Shown in pieces: positions 16,570 to 25,559 of a DNA stretch of 64,000 nucleotides. The stretch's first letter is position 1. Each line of letters begins with the position of its first letter. The stretch comes from Bacteroidaceae bacterium. GTDB taxonomy: Bacteria > Bacteroidota > Bacteroidia > Bacteroidales > Bacteroidaceae. The DNA is taken from contig JAFWPH010000005.1 in the NCBI GenBank assembly GCA_017509605.1, forward strand, positions 1-64,000, in the 5' to 3' direction. Below the pieces are notes generated by a model, which saw nothing but the letters and a program-made list of their open reading frames with translations, was not told the DNA's origin and did not search any database. A program made the translations under genes and the position numbers.

Positions 16570-19454
16570 TCCCAGATGCCGGTGACACCGTTTGTGATGG
16601 TGACCTTCAGATAACGGTAGGTGCGTTCGACAGCATCTGTGTTCGGCGACTTGCAGAGGTTGTCGTCATTGCCGCCACAGCGTTCCCAGTCGAAGCCGTT
16701 GAGGGAGCCTTCAAGACGGTAGGAATGTCCTTGGGTGGGACGCACGAAGGCGATTTCACTACGGCGGATGTGCTTGGCTTCCCCTAAATCGACAATCAAG
16801 TAAGGTGTCTTGTCGTCATCGGCAGCCATCCATCGAGAGCCGTTGGCTTCGTCGAACGCGTATTCGGGCAGGTAATATTCGTTGCGCAGGCAATGGCTGT
16901 TGTTGAAGAAACGGTGGTACTGTGGCTTCTTCACCGACGAAGCTGTGGCTTGACGGATGGACAAAGCCTTCTCTTGCGGTACGTTAAGCAATGCACCCAC
17001 ACCTTTCAAATCCACTTTGACGGGGCGGATGGTTCCGTCATCATTGAACTCTATACGGTTGACATAGGTCTGTCGGTTGGTGCTGTTGCGTCCGAACTCC
17101 AAGAACGCGAAATAATAATCGTCCCCCACGTTAAACACACAACCGTGGCCCGGACCATAGACATCCTCCATGTAGGAGGTCGTCGATACGCGGTCCTCTG
17201 CGGGTGTAATGTACGGTCCGAGCGGAGAGGTGCGGCTCATCATGTAGTAGTATTCATAATTTTCATCGCCTCCGATGGTGTAGAGATAGTAATAGATGCC
17301 TTTGCGCTTGAAGAAAATTGGCCCTTCCGAATATTCCTTACGACGTGTTTCCAATGTATAGACGGAGTCAATGGTCATCATGTCGGGATGCAACCTGGCA
17401 ACACGTCGCCTGCCCCAAAAGGCATAGGCCTGTCCGTCGTCGTCAATGAAGATTTCCGCATCGATACCTTCTCGGTCTCCTTCTTTCAGCAAGGTTGCGT
17501 CCTTCGAATAAGGTTTATCAAAAGCGTCTGGACCTGCCACGAGACGGAACGGTCCGTCGGGACTGTCGGCCACCGCCACATGCATGAAGTGATTGACGGT
17601 GGGATAGATGTACCATTTGCCGTTGGCGGCCACCGCCTTGCTCGGGGCCCAGTATTTCTCTTTGAAGGCCGATGGAAAGTAAGTGCCGTCAAAAGACCAG
17701 TTGACGAAATCCTTCGATTTCCAGACCACAGGAGGTCCCGAAGTTTCCAGTCCGCGTCCGTAGCCATCGGTGGTTGCATAGCAGTAGAAGGTGTCTCCGA
17801 TAAGTTCGATACTGGCGTCGGCTATCATGTCTGGCACAAGAGCCTTGCCGTAGTGGTTCTTAGGCTTTTCTTCTTTTGATAGTTCGTAGTGCAGAAAGTC
17901 GATATCCACCTGTCCATTGTCCGACAGGTTGTTGTAACAATAGATGCCGATACGGTCGCCGCGGTAGAATCCCCAAGACAGCGGATAGGCATTGACTGTC
18001 GTGAACTCCCGACCGTCAAGACTATAGGAGAAACGCGCCACACCGTCGAGCCCCCAGACGGAACGCAACCAAATCTCACCGTTAGTAACGATGTCCATCC
18101 GTTGTGACCGGTCGTCCTCCCGGGTCTCAAGATAGAGGGTTCCACCTACGTTCATCACACCGAGACAACCCGACCGACTGGCGAAGTGGGCGAGACCGGC
18201 ATGTTGGCCATCGGCCATGTGGCTGATGTCCATCTTGATGGTGACCTCGTTGTGGGCAGAGCGGAAACTGCGCTGTGTGAGCGTGTTGCCCGCCTTCAGC
18301 AATTTGTCGTTCTCCAAAGGACGGTAAGCCTTCAACCGCACCCACCCCGGACGTTCTGTGAGACTCCACATATCGTCGCGCGGTTGGTAGTTCCATTGCC
18401 ACTGCGGGCCGAGGACACTGGCTTCGAACTCGTCGCTGCGTGCCATCGTCAGTTTTTCGGTCTTCACGGCCGGCATCTTGGCCTCCCAGACCATTGAGCC
18501 TGGTGTCTTCTCGCTGATGTCGCCCATCATAGGCCATCCGTCGCGCCATCCCACGGGTAGGAGGCTGACAATGCGTCCGCTCCAGTCACCGCTGCCGTGA
18601 TGGGTGAGGAAATACCACTTGCCGTCGGGACCTTGGATGATACCCCCTTGGTTAGGCTCGTTGGATTCGCGGCAAGGCAAGAGCAGTTGCTTTTCCTCCT
18701 CGAATGTCCCGGTCATGTCACGGTCTCGCTTAGCCATCACGTAGCGGCCTATTCCGTCGCGGTGTTCGCTGAAGACGATGTAATAATACCCGTCATGGTA
18801 GATGAGCTTACTGGCTTCGCGTCCCCATCCGCTGTTGACCAAACGTCCCTTGTCACGCTCGATGCCCTTGCCGTTCTTCTTCATCGGAAAGATGTAAGTC
18901 TTGTAACCATCGGAGAAACAAGTGCCTATGAACCATGCACGTCCTTTCTCGTCCCAAATAGCAGAGCAGTCGTCCCAACCTTTTTCCTGAAGGAGTGGCA
19001 CAAGCGGTTCCCATGGTCCTTCAGCCTTACTCGCGGTTGTCATGAAGAAACCTTCATCGGGAGTGCCGAAGAATAGGTAGAAACGGCCCTTGTGGTGGCG
19101 AAGGGTACCTGCCCAGATACCCCGCCCATAGCGGTCCATCTCCCGATAGGTCATTCCCGAGGAAATCTGTGAGAGATCTGCCACGGCATTGCCGGCGATT
19201 TCCCAGTTAACGAGGTCTGTGGAGTGGAGGATGGTCATGCCGGGTGAGTACTGCATGGTGGACGAGATGGCGTAGAAGTCATCACCCACGCGGATGCAGT
19301 CGAGGTCGCTGTAGTCGGCTGGTATCACTGGGTTCTGGAATGTGCCGTCGGTTTGTTCGCCCCACTGGAGCCAGTTGCCCCACGGCTTCTGTGAGGATGC
19401 AGTCACGATGGTGAGTGCCGAGGCGAGGATGGTAAGGAAGATTCGTGTTCTCAT
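16554..19454 (-). CDS. Secreted enzyme with two GH43 domains and a discoidin-like C-terminus
   Basis: A 966-residue secreted protein (signal MRTRIFLTILASALTIVTAS). First GH43 domain about residues 35-330 (NPVIPADYSDLDCIRVGDDF with the catalytic base in ADYSDLD; EASKLIYHDGYYY with the acid). Residues about 340-530 form a beta-sandwich of the GH43_C2 type (DEFEASVLGPQWQWNYQPRD). The second GH43 domain spans about 550-830 (PDMIADASIELIGDTFYCYA; YSEGPIFFKRKGIYYYLYTI). A discoidin-like domain ends the chain (LIVDLGEAKHIRRSEIAFVR). Likely arabinofuranosidase/xylosidase action on arabinoxylan. The ATG at 19454 puts the signal peptide first. Confidence 0.9.
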   Translation of the reverse strand: MRTRIFLTILASALTIVTASSQKPWGNWLQWGEQTDGTFQNPVIPADYSDLDCIRVGDDFYAISSTMQYSPGMTILHSTDLVNWEIAGNAVADLSQISSGMTYREMDRYGRGIWAGTLRHHKGRFYLFFGTPDEGFFMTTASKAEGPWEPLVPLLQEKGWDDCSAIWDEKGRAWFIGTCFSDGYKTYIFPMKKNGKGIERDKGRLVNSGWGREASKLIYHDGYYYIVFSEHRDGIGRYVMAKRDRDMTGTFEEEKQLLLPCRESNEPNQGGIIQGPDGKWYFLTHHGSGDWSGRIVSLLPVGWRDGWPMMGDISEKTPGSMVWEAKMPAVKTEKLTMARSDEFEASVLGPQWQWNYQPRDDMWSLTERPGWVRLKAYRPLENDKLLKAGNTLTQRSFRSAHNEVTIKMDISHMADGQHAGLAHFASRSGCLGVMNVGGTLYLETREDDRSQRMDIVTNGEIWLRSVWGLDGVARFSYSLDGREFTTVNAYPLSWGFYRGDRIGIYCYNNLSDNGQVDIDFLHYELSKEEKPKNHYGKALVPDMIADASIELIGDTFYCYATTDGYGRGLETSGPPVVWKSKDFVNWSFDGTYFPSAFKEKYWAPSKAVAANGKWYIYPTVNHFMHVAVADSPDGPFRLVAGPDAFDKPYSKDATLLKEGDREGIDAEIFIDDDGQAYAFWGRRRVARLHPDMMTIDSVYTLETRRKEYSEGPIFFKRKGIYYYLYTIGGDENYEYYYMMSRTSPLGPYITPAEDRVSTTSYMEDVYGPGHGCVFNVGDDYYFAFLEFGRNSTNRQTYVNRIEFNDDGTIRPVKVDLKGVGALLNVPQEKALSIRQATASSVKKPQYHRFFNNSHCLRNEYYLPEYAFDEANGSRWMAADDDKTPYLIVDLGEAKHIRRSEIAFVRPTQGHSYRLEGSLNGFDWERCGGNDDNLCKSPNTDAVERTYRYLKVTITNGVTGIWEWKVY

Positions 19455-19558
19455 ATTCGGTGGATTGGTGAATTCAGTGATTTCAATCACAAAAGTACAC
19501 TTTTCTTACCGAAAACTCACGATTCTTGATATAAAAACTTTCCCTGACGACAAAAGAA

Positions 19559-20511
19559 TCAAGAACCTTTGACCCTATGGTGCCAGATTTCCACCGAGTT
19601 GACGATGTTCTGCCAAAGGACGTAGCAACCTGGACCAACGGAGGCCACAGGATTGAGATACATACATGCCACCCAGATGGCGAAAGCGGTGTTTTTCTGT
19701 CCGAGGGCCTGTCCGGCATTGACGGTGGCATGGAAAAAACGGCCGATGAACCTGCCTACGGCGAACTGAACCATGCAGATGAACAAGGAAAGCATGGCGA
19801 TGAAAAGGAGCAGCGACAAGGAGGCGTCGGAACGCACGATATTGCGAACGGTCATGCCCGTGGTCACCATGAGGCTCACTCCCCACAAGTAGAAACCGAG
19901 GTTGGGATGGCGGACGATGGCTTGGTGCAGCCTGTGGTGGTGATGACGCACCCACCAACCGCAACCTAACGGAACAATCAGTACCAAGAACACCTTATAT
20001 AATATCGCGAGGAAAGCACTGATGAACAACACTCCCTCCACATGCTCGATCAAGGGGAAGACCGTGGGGATGAGCAGCGCCGCCACCAAACCCGAGATGA
20101 GGTTGTAGGTCGTCATCGTATTGATGTCGCCCCCCAACTTCGAGGTCACCACTGCCGCTGCGGCCGCTGTAGGACAGATGATGCAGGCCAAAGCCCCCTC
20201 CCAGATAATCTTGCTGTCGCCACCTGTCGCCACTGTCAGCATGACGCCCGTGGCAATGCCCACCAGCACCACCTGGAAGACCACCACCCACAAATGCCAG
20301 CGTACGGGGCGCATCTTGTGGAAATCGACCTTGCAGAAGGTGACAAACCAAACAACACGAAAAACACCAACAGAGGAAAGATGAAGTCGAGAATGGGAAA
20401 CAGGGCATCACCAGCCGCATCGAGCCATGGCACGAAAGCGAAAAGCAGATACAGCAGTGTACCCAAGGCGATAGCCACGGGCAGGGTCCAGTTCTTCAGG
20501 AAGGTAAGCAT
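19559..20511 (-). pseudogene. Frameshifted BASS-like membrane transporter
   Basis: The two halves together match the intact 315-residue transporter at 54013-54960 nearly throughout (MLTFLKNWTLPVAIALGTLL at the start; CPTAAAAAVVTSKLGGDINT in the middle; YVLWQNIVNSVEIWHHRVKG at the end). The region is 953 bp, exactly 5 bp longer than the 948-bp intact gene. The excess is a tandem duplication of GTTTG (plus strand CAAACCAAAC at 20344-20353), which shifts the frame after about residue 53. Upstream lies a GGGAGTTAAA-type repeat array, as in the paralog. The family is bile acid:sodium symporter-like; substrate unknown. Confidence 0.88.
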
Positions 20512-20518
20512 GGGACTT

Positions 20519-20575
20519 ATATGGGAGTTAAAGTGGGAGTTATAAAGGGAGTTAAAAAGGGAGATAAAGTGGACG
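20519..20575. repeat. GGGAGTTAAA-type short tandem array
   Basis: Units of 10-14 bases (GGGAGTTAAAGT, GGGAGTTATAAA, GGGAGTTAAAAA, GGGAGATAAAGT) just upstream of the transporter pseudogene. Related arrays are at 30235-30331 and 53791-53880. Confidence 0.8.
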
Positions 20576-20853
20576 ATAGTATATATTGAACATTGAAGAG
20601 TTAAAATGGGTTTGATGGGCATAATGGGTATTTAGGCAGGGGCATATTGTTTATTGTTCAATCGTCAATGGGCGAGAATCAGTAGAATTGGTTCATTTTG
20701 TCCTATAAAAGGATAATAATTTGTTACATGAGATGACATTAGGATAACTACTTTTGCATTATTATTCGTTTTTTATGCTAACTAACAAATTTTTGCTTAA
20801 TCGCATTTTTAGACATTGACTCTATAAAAGATATAAAATAACCTGATATAATT
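20576..20853. other. Intergenic region upstream of the secreted zincin-like gene
   Basis: No gene is seen. It holds the promoter at 20749-20756 and a leader of about 90 bases that is A/T-rich. The rest shows no structure I could identify. Confidence 0.5.
20749..20756 (+). promoter_or_regulatory. -7 promoter box of the zincin-like gene
   Basis: TACTTTTG on the plus strand, 97 bp ahead of the ATG at 20854. A TTTG at 20720-20723 could be the -33 box, but the spacing of 25 is longer than usual. Confidence 0.5.
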
Positions 20854-23800
20854 ATGAAAAAGAAACTGTTACTATTATTATCAATGTTGGCTATGACGTT
20901 CAGTTACAATGTCATGGCGCAAACAGACATAACGAGTTGGATCACTGACCCCGACTTCGAGCAAGAAGGTCGTTCGGTTTGGAAAACCAATTCGTTCGGC
21001 CGTCAGGGAAACAATGATTTCCCGCTGAAACATGGTGGTTATTACCGTGAGGTGTGGTCTGGAGGAACGGCAGGTGATGCCTACATCTACCAGGACCTCA
21101 CAGGTATGCCTGCAGGGACCTATACCATGACAGTCGCTTGCCAGAACATCAAGCAGAGCGATACCTCCTATAAGTGCACAGGAACATGGATTTACGCCAA
21201 TGACAAGAGGACGGCTTTCAATTTCGCAGACGATTATTCCGTCACCTGTGTGGTCAAGGACGGCAATTTGCGCATCGGAGCTGAAATCAAGGACTGCACG
21301 GGCAACTATGTGTGCATCGACAATGTACGCCTGAGTTATGAGGTCATCTACGCCGACATCAAAGACTATCTGGAACAGATAGTGGCCGAAGCGGAGAAGA
21401 TCGACAAGCACGACGGCAGTGCCGAGGGCGAGGAGATGGAGGCAGCCAAAGACGCGCTGAAAGCACTTATGGACAAAGCCCAGAGTGAGGGTTTGGATGA
21501 AGCCTTGCGTCGTCTGAGAGACGCGATGTGGGCCTATCGGCTCCATCGTGCCAGCCCATCGGAACCCATGGACATGACGGAGTACATCACCAATCCCAGT
21601 TTCGAGAGCGGCAATGACGGTTGGCAGTTCGACGGCATGGGTACCCAAGGCAACAACGATTTCCGCAAGGTAGGCAACACCTACGCCGAGAAATGGTGTG
21701 ACTGGGGCCAAGGAGTGGCCAACGCCAAACTGTGGCAGACCCTCACGGACCTTCCCAACGGAAATTACAAACTGACCGCCGTGGCCCAGAACATCCAGCA
21801 GAACAGCCCCTCGACGAAACAGAAGGGATGTTACGTCTGTGGAGGCGACAACCGCACGGAAGTCAATGTCTATGGTTCCTACGAGGTGCAGTTTGTCTGC
21901 TACTCCGGCGAGGCGGCCATCGGTTTCCAGACGCTCAACGCCACGGGCAACTATTGCTGTGTGGATGATTTCCACCTGTATTACTTAGGTTACGATGCAG
22001 ATGACATTCAAGCAGCCTTGAACGAACTCATCAGCCAGGCCGAGAAATGGACCGACAAGGACATGAACACCGACGTGAAGGAAGCCCTTCTTCAGGCCAT
22101 CGCCAACGCCAAGGCCGAGGGTGCTGTAACCGACAACACCGTTTCCAAGGCACTGCAGGATGCCATCACAGCCGCCCAAACGAGTAATGCGCTCTACGTA
22201 CAACTCGACGCCATCATCGCCAAGGGCGAGAGTGCGCTCTCCTCGGGCAAGCCCAATGTCCGCGATATGCTGGAAACAGCCATCAACAACGCTAAGGATT
22301 TGAAGGCCAGCGGGAAAGTCGATTCCGACAAAATCGCAGCCGCCGAGAAAGCCATTGACAACGGCATTCTGGCCTACCGCGTGCTCAACGGAACAGGCAC
22401 CGCTCCCAAGGTGACCACCGGCGAGGTGATTGTGGGAAGCAGCGCCATGGTCGCACGTATGAACGCCACGGGCAGCAACATCATCGAACGCGGTTTCTGC
22501 TGGGCTGAGAACCCCAATCCCTCAGTACTGGACGAACACACCACATACAGCCAGACCAACGACGAGACCAACTGGTCGCCCGTCTATATCATGTACAACG
22601 TGAAACCGTCCACCGAGTACTGGGTACGCGCCTACGCCATGACCAACACCTACGCTGTGGGTTACGGCGACCCCGTGCGCGTCATCACGCTGCCCAAGGG
22701 TGAGACAGAATACACCTTCCTCTGGAACGGTGACGACGAACACAACGAGTGGTTGGACAACGCCATGCGCGAGGCCACCGCTTATTACAACACATGGACG
22801 GCCATCAAGGGTTTCCACCCCACGGCCAACTACAGTCCCGGCACCGAGACCGCCGACTGCAGTTACGGAGGGTGGATCAACGTGGGTCCCTGGCGCTGCA
22901 ACACCGGCACCATGGTGCATGAGATGATGCACGGCACGGGTGTAGGCCAGCACGGGCGCTACTGGAGTCAGGAGTTGCATCCCGGCGGCGACAACGGTCC
23001 GTGGTGGCTGGGCGAGCGCGCCAACCGCGTATGCCACTTCTTCGAGAACTACGACACGAGCCGTGGCAACTACAACTGCAACGGTGATGGCATCCACATC
23101 TGCTACGAGGGCAACGGCAACGACATGCAGCAGATCCGTTCCTGCATCCTCATGCAGGCCCTCTATGAGGACGGTCTGCCCGCCACCTACGACGGCGCTT
23201 GTCCCTTCTACAGTTTCGAGAGCATCGACACACTGCAATACTACATCACCAACTGTTCAACCGGCACAGGTACCAAGTTCCTTTGCGAGTCCGTCACAGG
23301 CAAGTTGACCTACAAGTCCGTTGACAACCTGTCGGACCTGAAGACCGACAACTCCTTCGCCTGGAACTTCATCTACGACAAGATGACGGGTCTTTACTTC
23401 ATCCGCAACGTCAAGACAGGCAAATACTTCCAGCACAGTGGTTCGGCCGTCAACCTCTCGGCAACACAGCCCAGAATCCAGGAAACCATCCAACTCATGC
23501 CGGCACGCATTTTTTACGACATCAACATCGGCGGACAGGTGATAAAGAAGAAACCTTATTGGTTCGCACGCAGCGACCGTTCCGAGAACCCCGCAGTCGT
23601 GGCTATCGAGGGTACGTCGTCCATTTCCACTCCGGGACTCGACTTCTCCAACAACGCCACCAAGCAGTTCTGGATGATTTACACCGACGAGGAGATTGAT
23701 GAGATTGAGCTCGCACAGAACGCGCTCCATCAGGAACGCCTCGAACGTCTCATTGCAGGTTCCAAGGCCGTCGCCGCCAGCAACCACAACCAAAGCGCCG

Positions 23801-24630
23801 AGGGACAAGACAAAGACTTCCTCGCCGTTGTTGAGGGCGTGGAGCAGGAGAAGGCAGACTACACAGCCTCCCAGACAGAGGAAGCCGTTCAGCAGCTCTA
23901 TGACAACCTCTACTCTTACTTGCCTTCCATCGAGGTCATCGACTCTATCGACATCTCCTTCATCATCGACGATGCCGAACTCAACACAGGCTCCAACTGG
24001 GAGGGACTGCCCGAACTCACTGACGGTATGCTCCGCATCACCAACGCCCCCGTCTTCACAGCCACCAGCAAATTGCCGACCAGAATGCCGGCGGGTACTT
24101 ACGGACTTTTGGCCAACGGTTACCAACGTCCAGGCCCCGTTACCACGGCCATCAAGGACTATGTCGATGGTAAGAACATGGTGAGAGCGACCTTGACGCT
24201 CAACAACAGCACGCTCAGGCTGAAGCACATCGCAGAAGGCGGCTCCGACACTAAACTCGACCAAGGCGGTACGGAGAGCAGATACTCCGACATCTATGTA
24301 CCCAGCAACAACGCTGCCATCGATGCCTACTTCAAGGCCGGGCGCTACGTGAACCTGCTGAAGGCAGAATTCGTCAGCCCCAGAGCCATTACCATCGGCA
24401 TCAAAGTGCCACTGAAAACGGAGAACGACTTGCTCGTCGTCGATGGGTTCCGTCTCTTCTATTACGGTAACAAGTCCTTGACAGGCATTGACGATTTGAA
24501 GAGTGATTCCCTCTCCAATGAGGTGGAAGGCTACTACGACCTCAATGGTGTGCGTCTCGCACAGCCAGGACGCGGCGTCACCATCGTCAAGTACAAGGAC
24601 GGCCATGCCGAGAAACGTTTGATGCGTTAA
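20854..24630 (+). CDS. Giant secreted multidomain protein with zincin-like motif
   Basis: A 1258-residue protein with a signal peptide (MKKKLLLLLSMLAMTFSYNV). Two related beta-sandwich modules lie at about residues 25-165 and 245-380 (SWITDPDFEQEGRSVWKTNS; EYITNPSFESGNDGWQFDG), each followed by a helical FIVAR-like segment. Near residue 689 is HEMMHGTGVGQH: the HExxH zinc motif (H689, E690, H693) with a further histidine at 700, one residue further than in metzincins. Later come ricin-like or beta-sandwich parts and a C-terminal sorting tail (YYDLNGVRLAQPGRGVTIVK). Proposed as a surface peptidase or glycoprotein-degrading enzyme. The family is not named and the activity is unproven. Confidence 0.72.
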   Translation: MKKKLLLLLSMLAMTFSYNVMAQTDITSWITDPDFEQEGRSVWKTNSFGRQGNNDFPLKHGGYYREVWSGGTAGDAYIYQDLTGMPAGTYTMTVACQNIKQSDTSYKCTGTWIYANDKRTAFNFADDYSVTCVVKDGNLRIGAEIKDCTGNYVCIDNVRLSYEVIYADIKDYLEQIVAEAEKIDKHDGSAEGEEMEAAKDALKALMDKAQSEGLDEALRRLRDAMWAYRLHRASPSEPMDMTEYITNPSFESGNDGWQFDGMGTQGNNDFRKVGNTYAEKWCDWGQGVANAKLWQTLTDLPNGNYKLTAVAQNIQQNSPSTKQKGCYVCGGDNRTEVNVYGSYEVQFVCYSGEAAIGFQTLNATGNYCCVDDFHLYYLGYDADDIQAALNELISQAEKWTDKDMNTDVKEALLQAIANAKAEGAVTDNTVSKALQDAITAAQTSNALYVQLDAIIAKGESALSSGKPNVRDMLETAINNAKDLKASGKVDSDKIAAAEKAIDNGILAYRVLNGTGTAPKVTTGEVIVGSSAMVARMNATGSNIIERGFCWAENPNPSVLDEHTTYSQTNDETNWSPVYIMYNVKPSTEYWVRAYAMTNTYAVGYGDPVRVITLPKGETEYTFLWNGDDEHNEWLDNAMREATAYYNTWTAIKGFHPTANYSPGTETADCSYGGWINVGPWRCNTGTMVHEMMHGTGVGQHGRYWSQELHPGGDNGPWWLGERANRVCHFFENYDTSRGNYNCNGDGIHICYEGNGNDMQQIRSCILMQALYEDGLPATYDGACPFYSFESIDTLQYYITNCSTGTGTKFLCESVTGKLTYKSVDNLSDLKTDNSFAWNFIYDKMTGLYFIRNVKTGKYFQHSGSAVNLSATQPRIQETIQLMPARIFYDINIGGQVIKKKPYWFARSDRSENPAVVAIEGTSSISTPGLDFSNNATKQFWMIYTDEEIDEIELAQNALHQERLERLIAGSKAVAASNHNQSAEGQDKDFLAVVEGVEQEKADYTASQTEEAVQQLYDNLYSYLPSIEVIDSIDISFIIDDAELNTGSNWEGLPELTDGMLRITNAPVFTATSKLPTRMPAGTYGLLANGYQRPGPVTTAIKDYVDGKNMVRATLTLNNSTLRLKHIAEGGSDTKLDQGGTESRYSDIYVPSNNAAIDAYFKAGRYVNLLKAEFVSPRAITIGIKVPLKTENDLLVVDGFRLFYYGNKSLTGIDDLKSDSLSNEVEGYYDLNGVRLAQPGRGVTIVKYKDGHAEKRLMR

Positions 24631-24658
24631 AGAACTGAAATTGATTTCCAATCTCATG

Positions 24659-24695
24659 CGGGGTGGTTCACGTTGGTGAGCCACCCCGTGATATT
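24659..24695 (+). terminator. Intrinsic terminator of the zincin-like gene
   Basis: A 13-bp stem (CGGGGTGGTTCAC at 24659-24671 with 24676-24688, one G-T pair), four-base loop, then GATATTTTC. It lies 29 bp after the stop codon. Confidence 0.85.
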
Positions 24696-24837
24696 TTCAT
24701 CCGGAATTCGTGGAAAAAAGACAGATTTTCATCGAAAATGATTGGTAGGATGAACACTATAATGCAAATAACGGGATGAAAAGGGGGATGGATTTCTTTT
24801 TTGTACATTGAGATTTGTCCATATCCGCGTTTTGGAG

Positions 24838-24845
24838 TAATTTTG
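24838..24845 (+). promoter_or_regulatory. Promoter of the panE fragment
   Basis: TAATTTTG with a TTTG at 24814-24817 (spacing 20): a full Bacteroidetes promoter that now drives only a broken gene. Confidence 0.6.
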
Positions 24846-24866
24846 ATGAAAAATTATCAGCACACA

Positions 24867-24950
24867 ATGATTTACGGAGTGATAGGTACAGGAGCGTTGG
24901 GCGGCTTCTATGGAGGCAGGCTCGCGCGGAGCGGGCAAGAGGTGCATTTC
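24867..24950 (+). pseudogene. 5' fragment of a ketopantoate reductase gene (panE-like)
   Basis: Twenty-eight codons (MIYGVIGTGALGGFYGGRLA, then RSGQEVHF) match the N-terminal Rossmann GxGxxG dinucleotide-binding segment of 2-dehydropantoate 2-reductase. Homology stops at 24950, where the sequence passes into the antisense of an ftcD fragment. Promoter and start are intact, but the catalytic domain is lost. Confidence 0.75.
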
Positions 24951-25242
24951 CGGAATCAGGGGCAGCACGTCTGTGGCTCCCATTCTTGGGTGAGCCCCAT
25001 GATGCTTACGCATGTCGATGACCTTACCTGCCTTTTTCACAGCACGAAAGGCTGCCTCGACCACTTCTTCTGGTGATCCGACAAAGGTCACAACCGTTCG
25101 GTTGGTGGCATCACCTGGGTCTATATTGAGCAGGCTTATGCCATCCACATCTTCTATCTCATTGGCAATCTGTTTGATGATGCTCATGTCGCGGCCCTCG
25201 CTGAAGTTGGGAACACACTCAACAATTCTTAAATTTTTGCAC
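24951..25242 (-). pseudogene. 5' fragment of a glutamate formimidoyltransferase gene (ftcD-like)
   Basis: About 97 codons from MCKNLRIVECVPNFSEGRD to KHHGAHPRMGATDVLPLIP, matching the N-terminal domain of formiminotransferase of histidine breakdown. The match ends exactly at the join with the panE fragment; the rest of the gene is missing. Translation from 25242 would run on antisense to panE and on to about 24729. Not functional as the enzyme. Confidence 0.85.
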
Positions 25243-25305
25243 ATTGTTCTATTTATTAAGGGGTCTTCTATATAAAAAGTCGCATGTGGTTTGACATGCA
25301 TACAA

Positions 25306-25393
25306 TTAGCCAAACAGTTTGCCCACAAGGTTAAGGAGGTTCTTTACTGCCTGCTTGTTGGTAACGGGTATCCGCAGCGTGGTTTCTCCTTTC
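25306..25393 (-). pseudogene. Probable 3' end of an unidentified gene
   Basis: The frame reads EKGETTLRIPVTNKQAVKNL, then LNLVGKLFG and a stop. It is unrelated to the retropepsin protein to which it is now joined. It looks like the last 28 codons of another gene; the family is not recognised. Confidence 0.4.
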
Positions 25394-25530
25394 TCGTTGA
25401 TGTCTTGTGACTGAATAGATGGTGAAACTATCAGACAACAAGTCAATGCAAGAATTCTCAAATTGAATGGCATTATTTGATAAATGTTAAATGTAACCAT
25501 ATAAATCCTTTATTTCTATCCAACCGAAGA
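25394..25530 (-). repeat. Copy of the retropepsin gene 5' end and its upstream flank
   Basis: Matches 12182-12318 over 137 bases without gaps, with about eight mismatches. It carries the signal-peptide codons (MPFNLRILALTCCLIVSPSI at 25473 downward), the upstream leader, and the start of the junction motif. A truncated remnant of the gene at 11002-12261 or of a relative. Confidence 0.88.
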
Positions 25531-25559
25531 TTTTTGAATCCGGAAAACTTATTGAGGTT
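25515..25559 (-). repeat. Junction motif copy at the end of rhuM
   Basis: Plus strand TCTATCCAACCGAAGATTTT, then TGAATCCGGAAAACTTATTG, then AGG. The rhuM stop codon lies inside it. Confidence 0.65.

Noticed and set aside
20236..20622. A separate 128-codon gene overlapping the transporter
   Set aside because: Its first 50 codons after 20511 match the transporter N-terminus; the remainder is out of frame after the GTTTG duplication.
23257..24684. Long minus-strand open frame of 475 codons opposite the zincin-like gene
   Set aside because: It is a shadow of high-GC codon use on the plus strand; the plus-strand protein has clear domains, signal peptide and terminator.
24729..25328. A 199-codon frame as an intact protein
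   Set aside because: Only about 97 codons match ftcD; the rest is antisense to the panE fragment and non-coding DNA. Treated as a pseudogene.
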